A stretch of 64,000 nucleotides of DNA from Lachnospiraceae bacterium. GTDB lineage: Bacteria; Bacillota; Clostridia; Lachnospirales; Lachnospiraceae. The position numbers were made by a program, and so were the translations under genes. The notes under the pieces were generated by a model. That model had not been told where the DNA came from. It ran no database searches and worked only from the letters and a program-made list of their open reading frames with translations. Numbering within the stretch: the stretch's first letter is position 1; each line of letters begins with the position of its first letter. The DNA lies in the NCBI GenBank assembly GCA_024697065.1, contig JAILGE010000028.1, positions 1-64,000 of the forward strand, written 5' to 3'. This document shows, in pieces, positions 45,554 through 53,983 of the stretch.

Positions 45554-45582
45554 TTGACACTTATTTTTAAAGTCCCTTATCA
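45554..45582 (+). promoter_or_regulatory. Promoter of the small YNGYT-repeat membrane protein
   Basis: TTGACA (45554-45559) is followed after 17 bases by TTATCA (45577-45582; TATCAT one base on). The ribosome site GAGGAGG follows. Confidence 0.5.
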
Positions 45583-45613
45583 TATCATCTGTATGTGAGG
45601 AGGACAGCCTGAT

Positions 45614-46069
45614 ATGGATAATAATTTCAACGATCCCTATAACGGTTATACGGATAATACCTACACCCCGACCGCATCGGGAAATGGTTACAGTAATTAC
45701 AATGATCAGCCGGCTTCTCCGGCAAACTATAACGGATATACCGGTAACACGTCCGCTCCTCAGGGAGAATATAACGGATATACCTACAGTAATGCTACAT
45801 ATTACAGTGGTCCCTCAATTCCGGAAACTTTACCGACAGATGAAGACACTACCCCCATCTCCGTTTTGGGATATATCGGTTATTATCTTCTTTTCAGTAT
45901 TCCCACAGTCGGATTGGTGGTAGCCATAGTATTTGCAACAGGCGCCAGCAAGAATATTAATGTTAAGAATTTCGCCAGAGCAATGCTTATCGTAAAGCTC
46001 GTATCCATCGCACTGTTTCTGCTGGTCTACGGCTCGATGTTCGCCTGGATGATGCATGAGATCAATTAG
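45614..46069 (+). CDS. Small membrane protein with Tyr/Asn/Gly-rich N-terminus
   Basis: A 151-residue protein with no recognised family. Residues 1-75 are low-complexity and rich in Asn, Tyr, Gly, Ser and Pro, with YNGYT at three places. Residues from about 82 to the end hold two hydrophobic segments (LGYIGYYLLFSIPTVGLVVAIVFA and LVSIALFLLVYGSMFAWMM) joined by a short basic loop. The architecture of a disordered cytoplasmic head before a membrane hairpin is common in Firmicutes. GAGGAGG supports the start. Divergent from nfnAB; convergent with the giant helicase, 38 bases away. Confidence 0.75.
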   Translation: MDNNFNDPYNGYTDNTYTPTASGNGYSNYNDQPASPANYNGYTGNTSAPQGEYNGYTYSNATYYSGPSIPETLPTDEDTTPISVLGYIGYYLLFSIPTVGLVVAIVFATGASKNINVKNFARAMLIVKLVSIALFLLVYGSMFAWMMHEIN

Positions 46070-46107
46070 CCGCGGTTGATCCACAGAGGCAGCAGCCCCT
46101 GTGCTTA

Positions 46108-49100
46108 TCACAGACTGTAGCGGGATGCTGTATTTTTAAGCCAGCCTTCCGCCAGTCCCCTTTCAAATGCTGCCCTGCAGCATTTTGAAGACACGGCACC
46201 CGTTCTTGAAAATCCGAAACATTTGACCGTCTCCTTGATCAGATCATCTTCCGAAAGAGATATCTGCGCTTCCAGCACTTCCTTTATCGCATTGCGGATC
46301 TCTGCATAAGGGATCACATCAAATGAGCGAAGCTCTCCGCTTTTATTCTCAACCCTGTAATAAGGATACGAATCTTCATCCTGATCTTCCCGCCAGTAGT
46401 AGTATTTTACGCCCTCAGGAAAAACCTCCGATGTCTTATGGCAGGATACGCCTTCCAGCGCTTTGTCGAAGACCGCCTCTATCCTGTCGGTCAACCGTGC
46501 GACGCCCCAATCGGACAATACTTTCTTTATAAGCACGCCTCTCTCTATAGGAGCTTCCGCAATAAGATATCTGACGATACTCCTTCTGACTTTTAAGATA
46601 TTGACAGGATCCGAATACTGCTCCGGATCTCCCTCATTTTGGGCTTCCGCTTCTTCATAGATCCTCCTTGCGGATTCACTGCTTTTAAACTCAAGACTGT
46701 TTACGATCCCGTTCTCATCGCTCTTACGGTCAACATCTCCCCGGTTTGATCCTTCTGATTTTGATCCTTCTGATTTTGATCCTTCTGATATCGATCCTTT
46801 AGCATCCGGATCTGCGGCATCACTCTTCTCCGGGATATAATTGGTCTTATCCTCCGGTCTTTCTTCTTCCTTCGGGGACTCTATGGCTTTTTTGATCTCT
46901 GACTTTATCTGATCGAGTACAGTCTCAGGATCATCGAGCCACTCCAGTACCCATACCCGCATGATCTTCCAGCCGAGACCCTTGAGGACTCCCGGCTGAA
47001 CGGAAAATCTGTCGGCGGCAGTCGGAGCTTTCATCATATTTCTTCCGTCCAGCATGATGCCAAGCACATAACTGTCCGGATCATCCGGATCTATCACCCC
47101 GATATCCATTCTGTAATCAGAGCAGCCTATCATGGTCTTCACATCATATCCGGCTTCTCTTATACGGCCGGCGATGATATCAGCTAACGCATCGGCTTTC
47201 TTCACGCTTCCGTTCTTTGCTGCCAGAACCCCTCTTCCGTGCTCTGCATATTCAAGAAATCCTTTAAGCCCTTCCACACCTGCTGCCGCAGACCGGGATG
47301 TATCTATCTGTTCCGGTTTCAGTACCGCATAGACTATCATTTCTTTTCTTGCACGCGATACAGCCACATTGAGACGTCTCCATCCTCCGTCTCTGTTTAA
47401 AGGTCCGAAGTTCATGGATACTTTTCCGTCCTTGTCGGGGCCGTATCCGACAGAGAAAAGGATAACATCACGTTCATCCCCCTGGACATTCTCAAGATTC
47501 TTTACGAATACAGGTTCTCTCGAATTCCTGTCCCACTCCTCTGTCTCCGGATGCTTAGCCATTTCATCGGCAAGCATGTCTTCAATAAGATGCTGCTGAA
47601 CGATACTGAAAGTAACCACACCTATCGAATCGCCACGCAGATCCCTGTCCGACAGGCGTCTCATTATCTCTGCGACTACAGCTTCGGCTTCCGCCCTGTT
47701 CTGTTTGCTCTTTCCCTTGTCATATACACCGTCAACATGGACCAGCTTCACTCTGCTTACCAGATCATTGGGGGAAGGGAAAGTTGAGAGCAATCCGTCA
47801 TAATATTTTGCATTTGAATATGCTATGAGGCTCTCATGTCTTGATCTGTAATGCCACTTCAGATACATCTGGGGCATGGATATGGCCAGGCAGTCATCCA
47901 GAAGACTCTCCAGATCATCCTCTGCCATGCTCTCATCATCAGTCTTTGATGATTTGAAAAAGCTGGTGGGAGGGAGCTGTCTGGGATCGCCTACTATGAT
48001 GGCATTCTCTCCTCTTGCGATGGTCCCTACGGCTTCTCCTGTCGGCAGCTGACTGGCCTCATCGAAGATGACCAGATCAAACTTGGGGAATCCGGGATCT
48101 ATGTACTGTGCTACGGATATGGGGCTCATCAGCATACAGGGACAGAGTCTCCGTAAAAGCAGAGGTATGTCATTAAACAGCTTTCTGATGGTCATCCTTC
48201 TGCCGCCGGAACGTATAGCTTTTTTAAGTATTCCCAATTCCGATGAATCCGCTGCCCGCATCGTTCCGGAAGGTATCCCTGCGGACAATCCCGCTACCAG
48301 TTCCTGTACCGTGAGATCACGGAATGTGTTCTCCAGTTCAAGATACCTGTCGATAAGACTCTCAAACTGTACGCCCCTGAAGTCTCTTAAACTTTCATTC
48401 TTATCGATGATCTCCAGTGCAAACTTATACATAAGACTGCATTCAAACGCATCCAACGCGTCAGCCGCCGATACCCTGCCTTCCTCAAATGCTTTTGTTA
48501 CGCAGGCAAGCCCCTGTTCATCAAGCTGCTTCTTTATCTTTCTGTATCCGGTATGATCACGCAGCAGAGATATCCCGGACGCATATCTTTCAAACCGTTC
48601 CGCAAGCTTTGGTAAAAAGTCCGCTTCCGCTTCCGCATCCGAAATGTCTATCTCCGAATCCGAAACCGCAGAAAGTATCCTGTCCAAAGCTCCGGACAGT
48701 GCAGCATGAGCAATACCGTCGGGGGCGCCTCCCTCTGTATATTCCTTCCATACGCCTGCTTTACAGGAGTCCTTGATTTTCTTAAGCGCGTCCGCTTTAA
48801 CCAATGCAGCGCGGAGTGCAAGGAAATCCGTGCGTTCTCCCGCATAGATGCCTCCAAGCATCGCCACCACGGGCTGCATCGCATTATTAAGTGAAGCTTT
48901 GTGTATCTCGAGTCTGCTCAATGCTTCCAGCAATGTCTCAACATTTACTTTTGTCACAAAGGAAGGATCTTTCGCATAACGTTTCAGATTCTTTACCGCC
49001 GCATTGATGGTCATGGCCTTGGCAAGGAACCATTTACTCTTCCCTTCCCTTAACACCGCAAGCTCCCTGCCTGCGTTGAGGCCTGTGCCCGCAACGAAAG

Positions 49101-52077
49101 CAGTCTCATTGAAATATGGAGAAAGCTCTCCGTATTCCTTTAAATATATGTCTCCCTCGTCTGCCAGTTCCTCCGCGGTCTTTCTTAATATCTCATATCC
49201 TTCGGCACCTGCAAGAGAATACAAAGAAGATACGCCGTCGGACTTAAGCTCCGCCATCCGGCATAGAAGCCTCAATCCTTTAAGATCCTTATCCACGGAT
49301 ATTCCCATACTGCTCATAAGTGCATCCGCATCTTTTTCTGCACTCCTGCATTCGGATGCAGCCTGTATCCATTCGTCTTTAAGCCTGTCCTTGAGCTCTA
49401 TCGAATAATCACTTCTTCCCACTTCCCTTAGAGGATGTGCGGAATAGCTGCCGATCAGTCCGGCAGCTTTGGAATAATCTTCAATAAGCTCTCTGTACCT
49501 GATGCGCATCTCAGAGGAGGCCGTATCCACAGAAAAATCCGTAGTCTTGCTGTCCCCCAGTCTTATTTTGTCTTTATGCGCTTTTTTGGCTTCATACTCC
49601 GTTACGGCATCGTAAAGCGAGCCTCCGAAATGTCTTTTCTTATGTATTTCGGATATGACACCGTCCAGCTCCTTTCTGGCTTCCAAAAGCTTCGCAGCCT
49701 GTATCTTATAATCCTCAGGTTCCCTGCGTCTACCCACTTCCAGAGTCTTTTCCAGCTGTCCCAGGACGGAATTCTTTCCCGCCTTATTTGAATGAAGTTC
49801 CAGAGAAAAAGGACCAAGGCCTATCTTCTCCAGTCTTTTTTGAACAACGGAAAGAGCCGCCATCTTCTCGGCAACGAAAAGGACAGACTTTCCGTTATAG
49901 AGAGCATTGGCGATCATATTTGTAATGGTCTGGGACTTTCCGGTTCCGGGTGGTCCGTGGAGAACAAAGCTCTGCCCTCCTGCTGCCGCAGCTATGGCAG
50001 CTAACTGTGAGGAATCCGCCGAAAGAGGTACCGCATTTTTCTCGGGTAAGAGCAGTTCATCCAGAGTCTCCGTATCTATATCGAAGTCTTCTGCCTCCCA
50101 GTTCATCCGGCCTTCCATGAGGCTGCTTACTACTTTGCTTTTCTTTAATTCTTCACTTCTGTTCCTCAGGTCATTCCACATCACAAACTGTCCGAAGGAG
50201 AACAGGCCAAGGAACGTCATATTTTCAACATTCCAGCGCTTCTTTTCCATAACAGCCTTACGGATGGTCTGAAGAACAAGAGGCAGATCGATGCCATGTT
50301 CATCCTCAGGGATGGGATCCAGTCCGTTTATGGCTATACCGTGATCCTGTCTTAAATATTCCAGTAAAGTGATATTGATCTGGCTTTCCTCATTCCTGGT
50401 GCGGAGGATATATCCGCCACCTTTGACACTCTTTACCAGATCTACAGGTACTAACACCAGTGGAGCGAAACGGGCTTTCTCGGATATCTCCGTCTCATAC
50501 CATCTTAGGAATCCCATAGCCAGAAAAAGAGTATTGGCTCCGTTTTCTTCAAGGCTCACTTTGGCTGCACGCTGCAAACCTTTAAGTGATGCCGCCAGCT
50601 CTTCCCTGCCTAAGAAGGTCCTTACTCTTGAATGTGACAGTTCTTCTTTTGAAAGAGACTCATATGTCCCCTCTCCCTGTTCAAGGAAAACCATCTTTTC
50701 ATCACGGAGTCCCGCCTTTAATTCCTCCGGAAGTTCATATATAGATATATCTTTCCCATCGGAGAGCATATCTTCAAGGATCCCCGGTTCCGTGACCAAA
50801 AGCTGGACCGTTGACTTTGTCGCTCTGAAATTAAGAAGTGCATTACGCAGGGTCAGATCAAGAAGCTTTCGCTCCCATACCTGCTGCCTGGAAAGAGCTC
50901 TTCCGTCTTCAGTCTTCTCCATACTGCCTTCACGGAGCGCAAGCGATCTGTCTAAGGACGAAGGTGCTCCCATCATCCCCTCATCATCGCTGCCGTATCC
51001 CCTGTATCCGTCTGCTCTCTCCCTCATGGATTCTTCAAGCATCTGTTTGTCTGCCGGCATAGGTCTGATACCGCTTGCGCGACATCTCTTGATATCGATC
51101 AGCATATCAAAGCTGCCTTCTTCCTTAAGCTTCGACAATGCCATTTTTACGGCTGTATCGAAATCAGTAGCATTACCTGTGTTCATGGCAGTGCATTCCG
51201 CAAGAAGTATTTCCTCTGCGCCCGCAGCTGTTCTCTTCTCAAGTGCCGATACATCATCCACTACGCAGTCCGCAAATCCGTCAGCCTCAAGCCAGCATCC
51301 GACAAAGGCATGATCTTTGAGCAGTACGATCATCGGGCGTAATCCCGCCGCCTCAAGACATGATGCAAAAAGCAGAGTCATATCTATACAGTTACCCTGT
51401 AGCGTCCCCGTGACTTCATGAGGAAGTCTTATACGCTGTCCTGCAGTTTCAAAACTTGCAGGTGCAACTACGTAATTGATCTTCCTGTCACTTATGGCAG
51501 CAAAGATCGCCGCCATTTGCTTTTTGACATTATCCGGATTCTCTGTCTGATATGCCGTAAAAGCAGGATCCGCATTCCACTTTTTCAGATAAACCACGGC
51601 TTCATTAAGCACTTCCGCAACCTGAGGGATATTGGGCATTACAAAAGATGCCAGCAGCTCCGGCATTATGCCTGTCCCGGTCCACTGTCCCTGCGCCAGG
51701 AGCCCGATCGGTAATACTGTCCTGCCGACGCAACATTCTTCGGTCATTCCCTCCGAAGTGGTTTCGTTCGTGAAGACCTCTGCGATCAAGCGGCCTTCTG
51801 TCCTTTCCGTTAAAGAGAAAAGATATTCCGTGGAAAGATCCAGTCTGACCGGATTGATATCTATACTGCCACCGGCCTCGATCCTGTCTACTTTAACTCT
51901 GAGATCCGAAGCAAAAGCCGGATCTGTTTTAATCGAAAAAGTGAGGTTTTCCACAACGGTTTCTCCCGTATTGGTCAGCCTCACATTCTTGATCAGAGAT
52001 ATGTAGTTTTGCTGCATCGAATAATTAAGAACAGGTCTCGCATCTATCGCAATTCCTATTCTCTCAAGTTCTTCCAT
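46108..52077 (-). CDS. Giant SF1-type helicase with transglutaminase-like and nuclease domains (DUF4011/DUF3320 type)
   Basis: A 1989-residue protein. An N-terminal beta-sandwich (1-125) is followed by a transglutaminase-like cysteine domain at about 160-310, with QGNCIDMTLLFASC as the Cys motif and DHAFVGCW as the His. DUF4011-like residues follow (about 400-690). The SF1 helicase core has LHGPPGTGKSQTITNMIA (near 708), FDEASQLP (near 1335), GDPRQLPPTSFF, WHYRSRHESL and LNVAVSRARKE. A PD-(D/E)xK-like domain (CSDYRMDIGVIDPDD, about 1625-1730), a Ser/Glu/Lys repeat linker and a DUF3320-like end complete it. Such proteins are candidates for DNA repair or phage defence. It is a single-gene transcript. 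Confidence 0.85.
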   Translation of the reverse strand: MEELERIGIAIDARPVLNYSMQQNYISLIKNVRLTNTGETVVENLTFSIKTDPAFASDLRVKVDRIEAGGSIDINPVRLDLSTEYLFSLTERTEGRLIAEVFTNETTSEGMTEECCVGRTVLPIGLLAQGQWTGTGIMPELLASFVMPNIPQVAEVLNEAVVYLKKWNADPAFTAYQTENPDNVKKQMAAIFAAISDRKINYVVAPASFETAGQRIRLPHEVTGTLQGNCIDMTLLFASCLEAAGLRPMIVLLKDHAFVGCWLEADGFADCVVDDVSALEKRTAAGAEEILLAECTAMNTGNATDFDTAVKMALSKLKEEGSFDMLIDIKRCRASGIRPMPADKQMLEESMRERADGYRGYGSDDEGMMGAPSSLDRSLALREGSMEKTEDGRALSRQQVWERKLLDLTLRNALLNFRATKSTVQLLVTEPGILEDMLSDGKDISIYELPEELKAGLRDEKMVFLEQGEGTYESLSKEELSHSRVRTFLGREELAASLKGLQRAAKVSLEENGANTLFLAMGFLRWYETEISEKARFAPLVLVPVDLVKSVKGGGYILRTRNEESQINITLLEYLRQDHGIAINGLDPIPEDEHGIDLPLVLQTIRKAVMEKKRWNVENMTFLGLFSFGQFVMWNDLRNRSEELKKSKVVSSLMEGRMNWEAEDFDIDTETLDELLLPEKNAVPLSADSSQLAAIAAAAGGQSFVLHGPPGTGKSQTITNMIANALYNGKSVLFVAEKMAALSVVQKRLEKIGLGPFSLELHSNKAGKNSVLGQLEKTLEVGRRREPEDYKIQAAKLLEARKELDGVISEIHKKRHFGGSLYDAVTEYEAKKAHKDKIRLGDSKTTDFSVDTASSEMRIRYRELIEDYSKAAGLIGSYSAHPLREVGRSDYSIELKDRLKDEWIQAASECRSAEKDADALMSSMGISVDKDLKGLRLLCRMAELKSDGVSSLYSLAGAEGYEILRKTAEELADEGDIYLKEYGELSPYFNETAFVAGTGLNAGRELAVLREGKSKWFLAKAMTINAAVKNLKRYAKDPSFVTKVNVETLLEALSRLEIHKASLNNAMQPVVAMLGGIYAGERTDFLALRAALVKADALKKIKDSCKAGVWKEYTEGGAPDGIAHAALSGALDRILSAVSDSEIDISDAEAEADFLPKLAERFERYASGISLLRDHTGYRKIKKQLDEQGLACVTKAFEEGRVSAADALDAFECSLMYKFALEIIDKNESLRDFRGVQFESLIDRYLELENTFRDLTVQELVAGLSAGIPSGTMRAADSSELGILKKAIRSGGRRMTIRKLFNDIPLLLRRLCPCMLMSPISVAQYIDPGFPKFDLVIFDEASQLPTGEAVGTIARGENAIIVGDPRQLPPTSFFKSSKTDDESMAEDDLESLLDDCLAISMPQMYLKWHYRSRHESLIAYSNAKYYDGLLSTFPSPNDLVSRVKLVHVDGVYDKGKSKQNRAEAEAVVAEIMRRLSDRDLRGDSIGVVTFSIVQQHLIEDMLADEMAKHPETEEWDRNSREPVFVKNLENVQGDERDVILFSVGYGPDKDGKVSMNFGPLNRDGGWRRLNVAVSRARKEMIVYAVLKPEQIDTSRSAAAGVEGLKGFLEYAEHGRGVLAAKNGSVKKADALADIIAGRIREAGYDVKTMIGCSDYRMDIGVIDPDDPDSYVLGIMLDGRNMMKAPTAADRFSVQPGVLKGLGWKIMRVWVLEWLDDPETVLDQIKSEIKKAIESPKEEERPEDKTNYIPEKSDAADPDAKGSISEGSKSEGSKSEGSNRGDVDRKSDENGIVNSLEFKSSESARRIYEEAEAQNEGDPEQYSDPVNILKVRRSIVRYLIAEAPIERGVLIKKVLSDWGVARLTDRIEAVFDKALEGVSCHKTSEVFPEGVKYYYWREDQDEDSYPYYRVENKSGELRSFDVIPYAEIRNAIKEVLEAQISLSEDDLIKETVKCFGFSRTGAVSSKCCRAAFERGLAEGWLKNTASRYSL
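46747..46800. repeat. 15-base tandem repeat in the helicase linker
   Basis: The unit TGATCCTTCTGATTT occurs about three times in a row, with a further degenerate copy, encoding repeats of GSKSE on the minus strand. The 15-base period keeps the frame, so copy number could vary without harm. Confidence 0.8.
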
Positions 52078-52102
52078 ATCTATAATTCCTTTCCCGGATA
52101 TT

Positions 52103-53179
52103 TCAATCTGCCCTTCCCGCTTTCATCCGTGCCTTATCGTCATACATTGCCTTATCCGCTTCCGCATATGTGGTCTCAAAATCCTTATGCCAGTCATGGA
52201 AACCTATGGCAAAAGAGAATTCCGACTCTTCCTGACGTTCACGCAATCTGTTGGTAAACAAGGCTATATTTTCTCTGGAGATATCTGTACACAGCACGCA
52301 GAATTCATCTCCGCCCACACGATACAGATAGCAATTGGCAGGAAGTATCGAGCGGATGACCAGTGCCGTTCCGCGGATGATCTTGTCACCTGCCTGATGT
52401 CCTTCCGTATCATTGACCTTCTTAAGATTGTTCACATCGATACTGTAGATATAAGTAATGTGATTCCCGTATTTCTGGGCATCAGCGAAGAAGCTGGTAC
52501 GGTTGTAGGCTCCGGTAAGGACATCATAACGGAAGTATCTGATGTGTATATACAGATAGTAGAAGGTGATATTCATGGAAATAACACCGATAAGGATACC
52601 TCTGAGGCTGAAGGCAAACTCAACAAAGGTACCCAATACAGCAAGTATGGATTCCACAAATATGATAGTCGCCTCTTCGACATTGCCGTGTCGTATGAAC
52701 ATGGCCGCCATCCAAAAGCAGATCAGTATGTACAGGATAAGAGTAAAATGCGGCGTATATGCCAGGGGTCCTCTCATTATCCTGCCATCGGGTCCGTACC
52801 AGAATACAAGCTTTGTAAAGAATGCCAGGAAGGTTATGACAAGATTGATGACAGCCGGGATCACAAAAAGCTTCTTGTGCCTGATCGGCATGTCCCTCAT
52901 TACTATGTTCACCAGCCTGTAGAGGATAAGGATCCTCACGTTATATCCCACGAACGCGGCAAAAACATGTGCAAAACCGGTACAGTGCCTGTCAAACTGG
53001 ATGTAATCGATATTATCAAAAATAACGAGGATCATGAGCAGGACCAGCATCGGCCAGAACTTGACAGTAAGCTCATGTTCAAAACGATTGTTGATGATAA
53101 GGAATAGCAAAAGAAATAAGATCACCATCAACGGAAGAAAATTTAATTGTAATATAGTCTGCAAATGATAATCAATCAT
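52103..53179 (-). CDS. Membrane GGDEF protein (diguanylate cyclase)
   Basis: A 358-residue protein with about six membrane helices (1-200) and a GGDEF domain (about 205-350). The active-site loop is intact, YRVGGDEFCVLC near residue 287, with DVNNLKKVNDTEGHQAGDKII upstream. It lacks an RxxD product-inhibition site five residues before the loop. It should make c-di-GMP in response to a membrane signal. It lies just upstream of the helicase with a 25-base gap and may share its transcript, though no functional link is evident. Confidence 0.88.
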   Translation of the reverse strand: MIDYHLQTILQLNFLPLMVILFLLLFLIINNRFEHELTVKFWPMLVLLMILVIFDNIDYIQFDRHCTGFAHVFAAFVGYNVRILILYRLVNIVMRDMPIRHKKLFVIPAVINLVITFLAFFTKLVFWYGPDGRIMRGPLAYTPHFTLILYILICFWMAAMFIRHGNVEEATIIFVESILAVLGTFVEFAFSLRGILIGVISMNITFYYLYIHIRYFRYDVLTGAYNRTSFFADAQKYGNHITYIYSIDVNNLKKVNDTEGHQAGDKIIRGTALVIRSILPANCYLYRVGGDEFCVLCTDISRENIALFTNRLRERQEESEFSFAIGFHDWHKDFETTYAEADKAMYDDKARMKAGRAD

Positions 53180-53290
53180 CTGAATTTATCCTAAAATGTA
53201 ATCCCCGAATATAAACCGATGTCAGGCCAGGGCCCGTCACCTCTTTCCGATTTTATCATATTACAGCCATTTATTAAACAGAAAAAACCC

Positions 53291-53983
53291 TCATGTAAAG
53301 GGTTTTTCGATCCCGCAGACAGTGATCACCCTGTCTTTTGCGGTGAATTTAATATTCATATTCTTGTAGGATACACCCCAGACTCTGCCTTCGTCATGTA
53401 TAAATGCTGTCCTTGGATCCTGTTTCAAAAGATCATATACCGCTCTCCTGTCACCTTCCGGTATCTCTTCTTCCATTTCCGGAGGAATGATAACTTCCAT
53501 TTCATCTCTTACTTCCGCAGCGAATCCCGCTCTCGCTTCGGGATGAGCATCGGCATAGGCGATATAGGGCTTTATATCCAGTATCGGAGTGCCGTCTAAC
53601 ATATCCACTCCGGATACCCTTATGACATTTCCGTATTTTTCCTCACAGGTAACTCCCTCAAGCTTCACACAGGATAAACCTATGGGGTTTGGCCTAAAGG
53701 GCGATCTGGTGGCAAATACGCCCTTGCGTTCCCTGCCGCCCAGTCTCGGAGGGGTGACGGTTGCATTCCATTTTGTCCTGACATTTTCCGAGAATACAAA
53801 GCTGATCCAGAGATAATCAAAGCCTTCTATCCCTCTTAATATATCCGGATGCCTGAATTCCGGCTCAAATACGATCCTTCCTTCGGCATCCGGAACCAGC
53901 AGGCTTTGCCTGGGTATTCCGAATTTTTCCGGGAAACCGGTATAAATATGCGCAATGGGACGAAATTCGTAACTCTCAGGCAT
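53291..53983 (-). CDS. trmO: tRNA m6t6A37 methyltransferase TrmO
   Basis: A 230-residue TsaA/TrmO protein that methylates N6-threonylcarbamoyladenosine at position 37 of tRNA-Thr using SAM. The family signature is GVFATRSPFRPNPIGLSCVKL, with DMLDGTPILDIKPYIAYAD downstream. The length fits TrmO with its C-terminal extension. Its start immediately abuts the uvrA stop, so uvrB, uvrA and trmO are probably one transcript. No relation to excision repair is known; position may be fortuitous. Confidence 0.92.
   Translation of the reverse strand: MPESYEFRPIAHIYTGFPEKFGIPRQSLLVPDAEGRIVFEPEFRHPDILRGIEGFDYLWISFVFSENVRTKWNATVTPPRLGGRERKGVFATRSPFRPNPIGLSCVKLEGVTCEEKYGNVIRVSGVDMLDGTPILDIKPYIAYADAHPEARAGFAAEVRDEMEVIIPPEMEEEIPEGDRRAVYDLLKQDPRTAFIHDEGRVWGVSYKNMNIKFTAKDRVITVCGIEKPFT

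Noticed and set aside
46747-46800. CRISPR-like array
   Set aside because: The 15-base units are tandem without spacers and encode an in-frame linker.
50369-51313. A 314-codon plus-strand frame opposite the giant helicase
   Set aside because: Ser/Arg/Pro-rich translation typical of antisense frames; the minus-strand helicase domain is unambiguous here.
52187-53107. A 306-codon plus-strand frame opposite the GGDEF gene
   Set aside because: His/Asp/Lys-rich antisense translation; the GGDEF and membrane segments on the other strand are clear.
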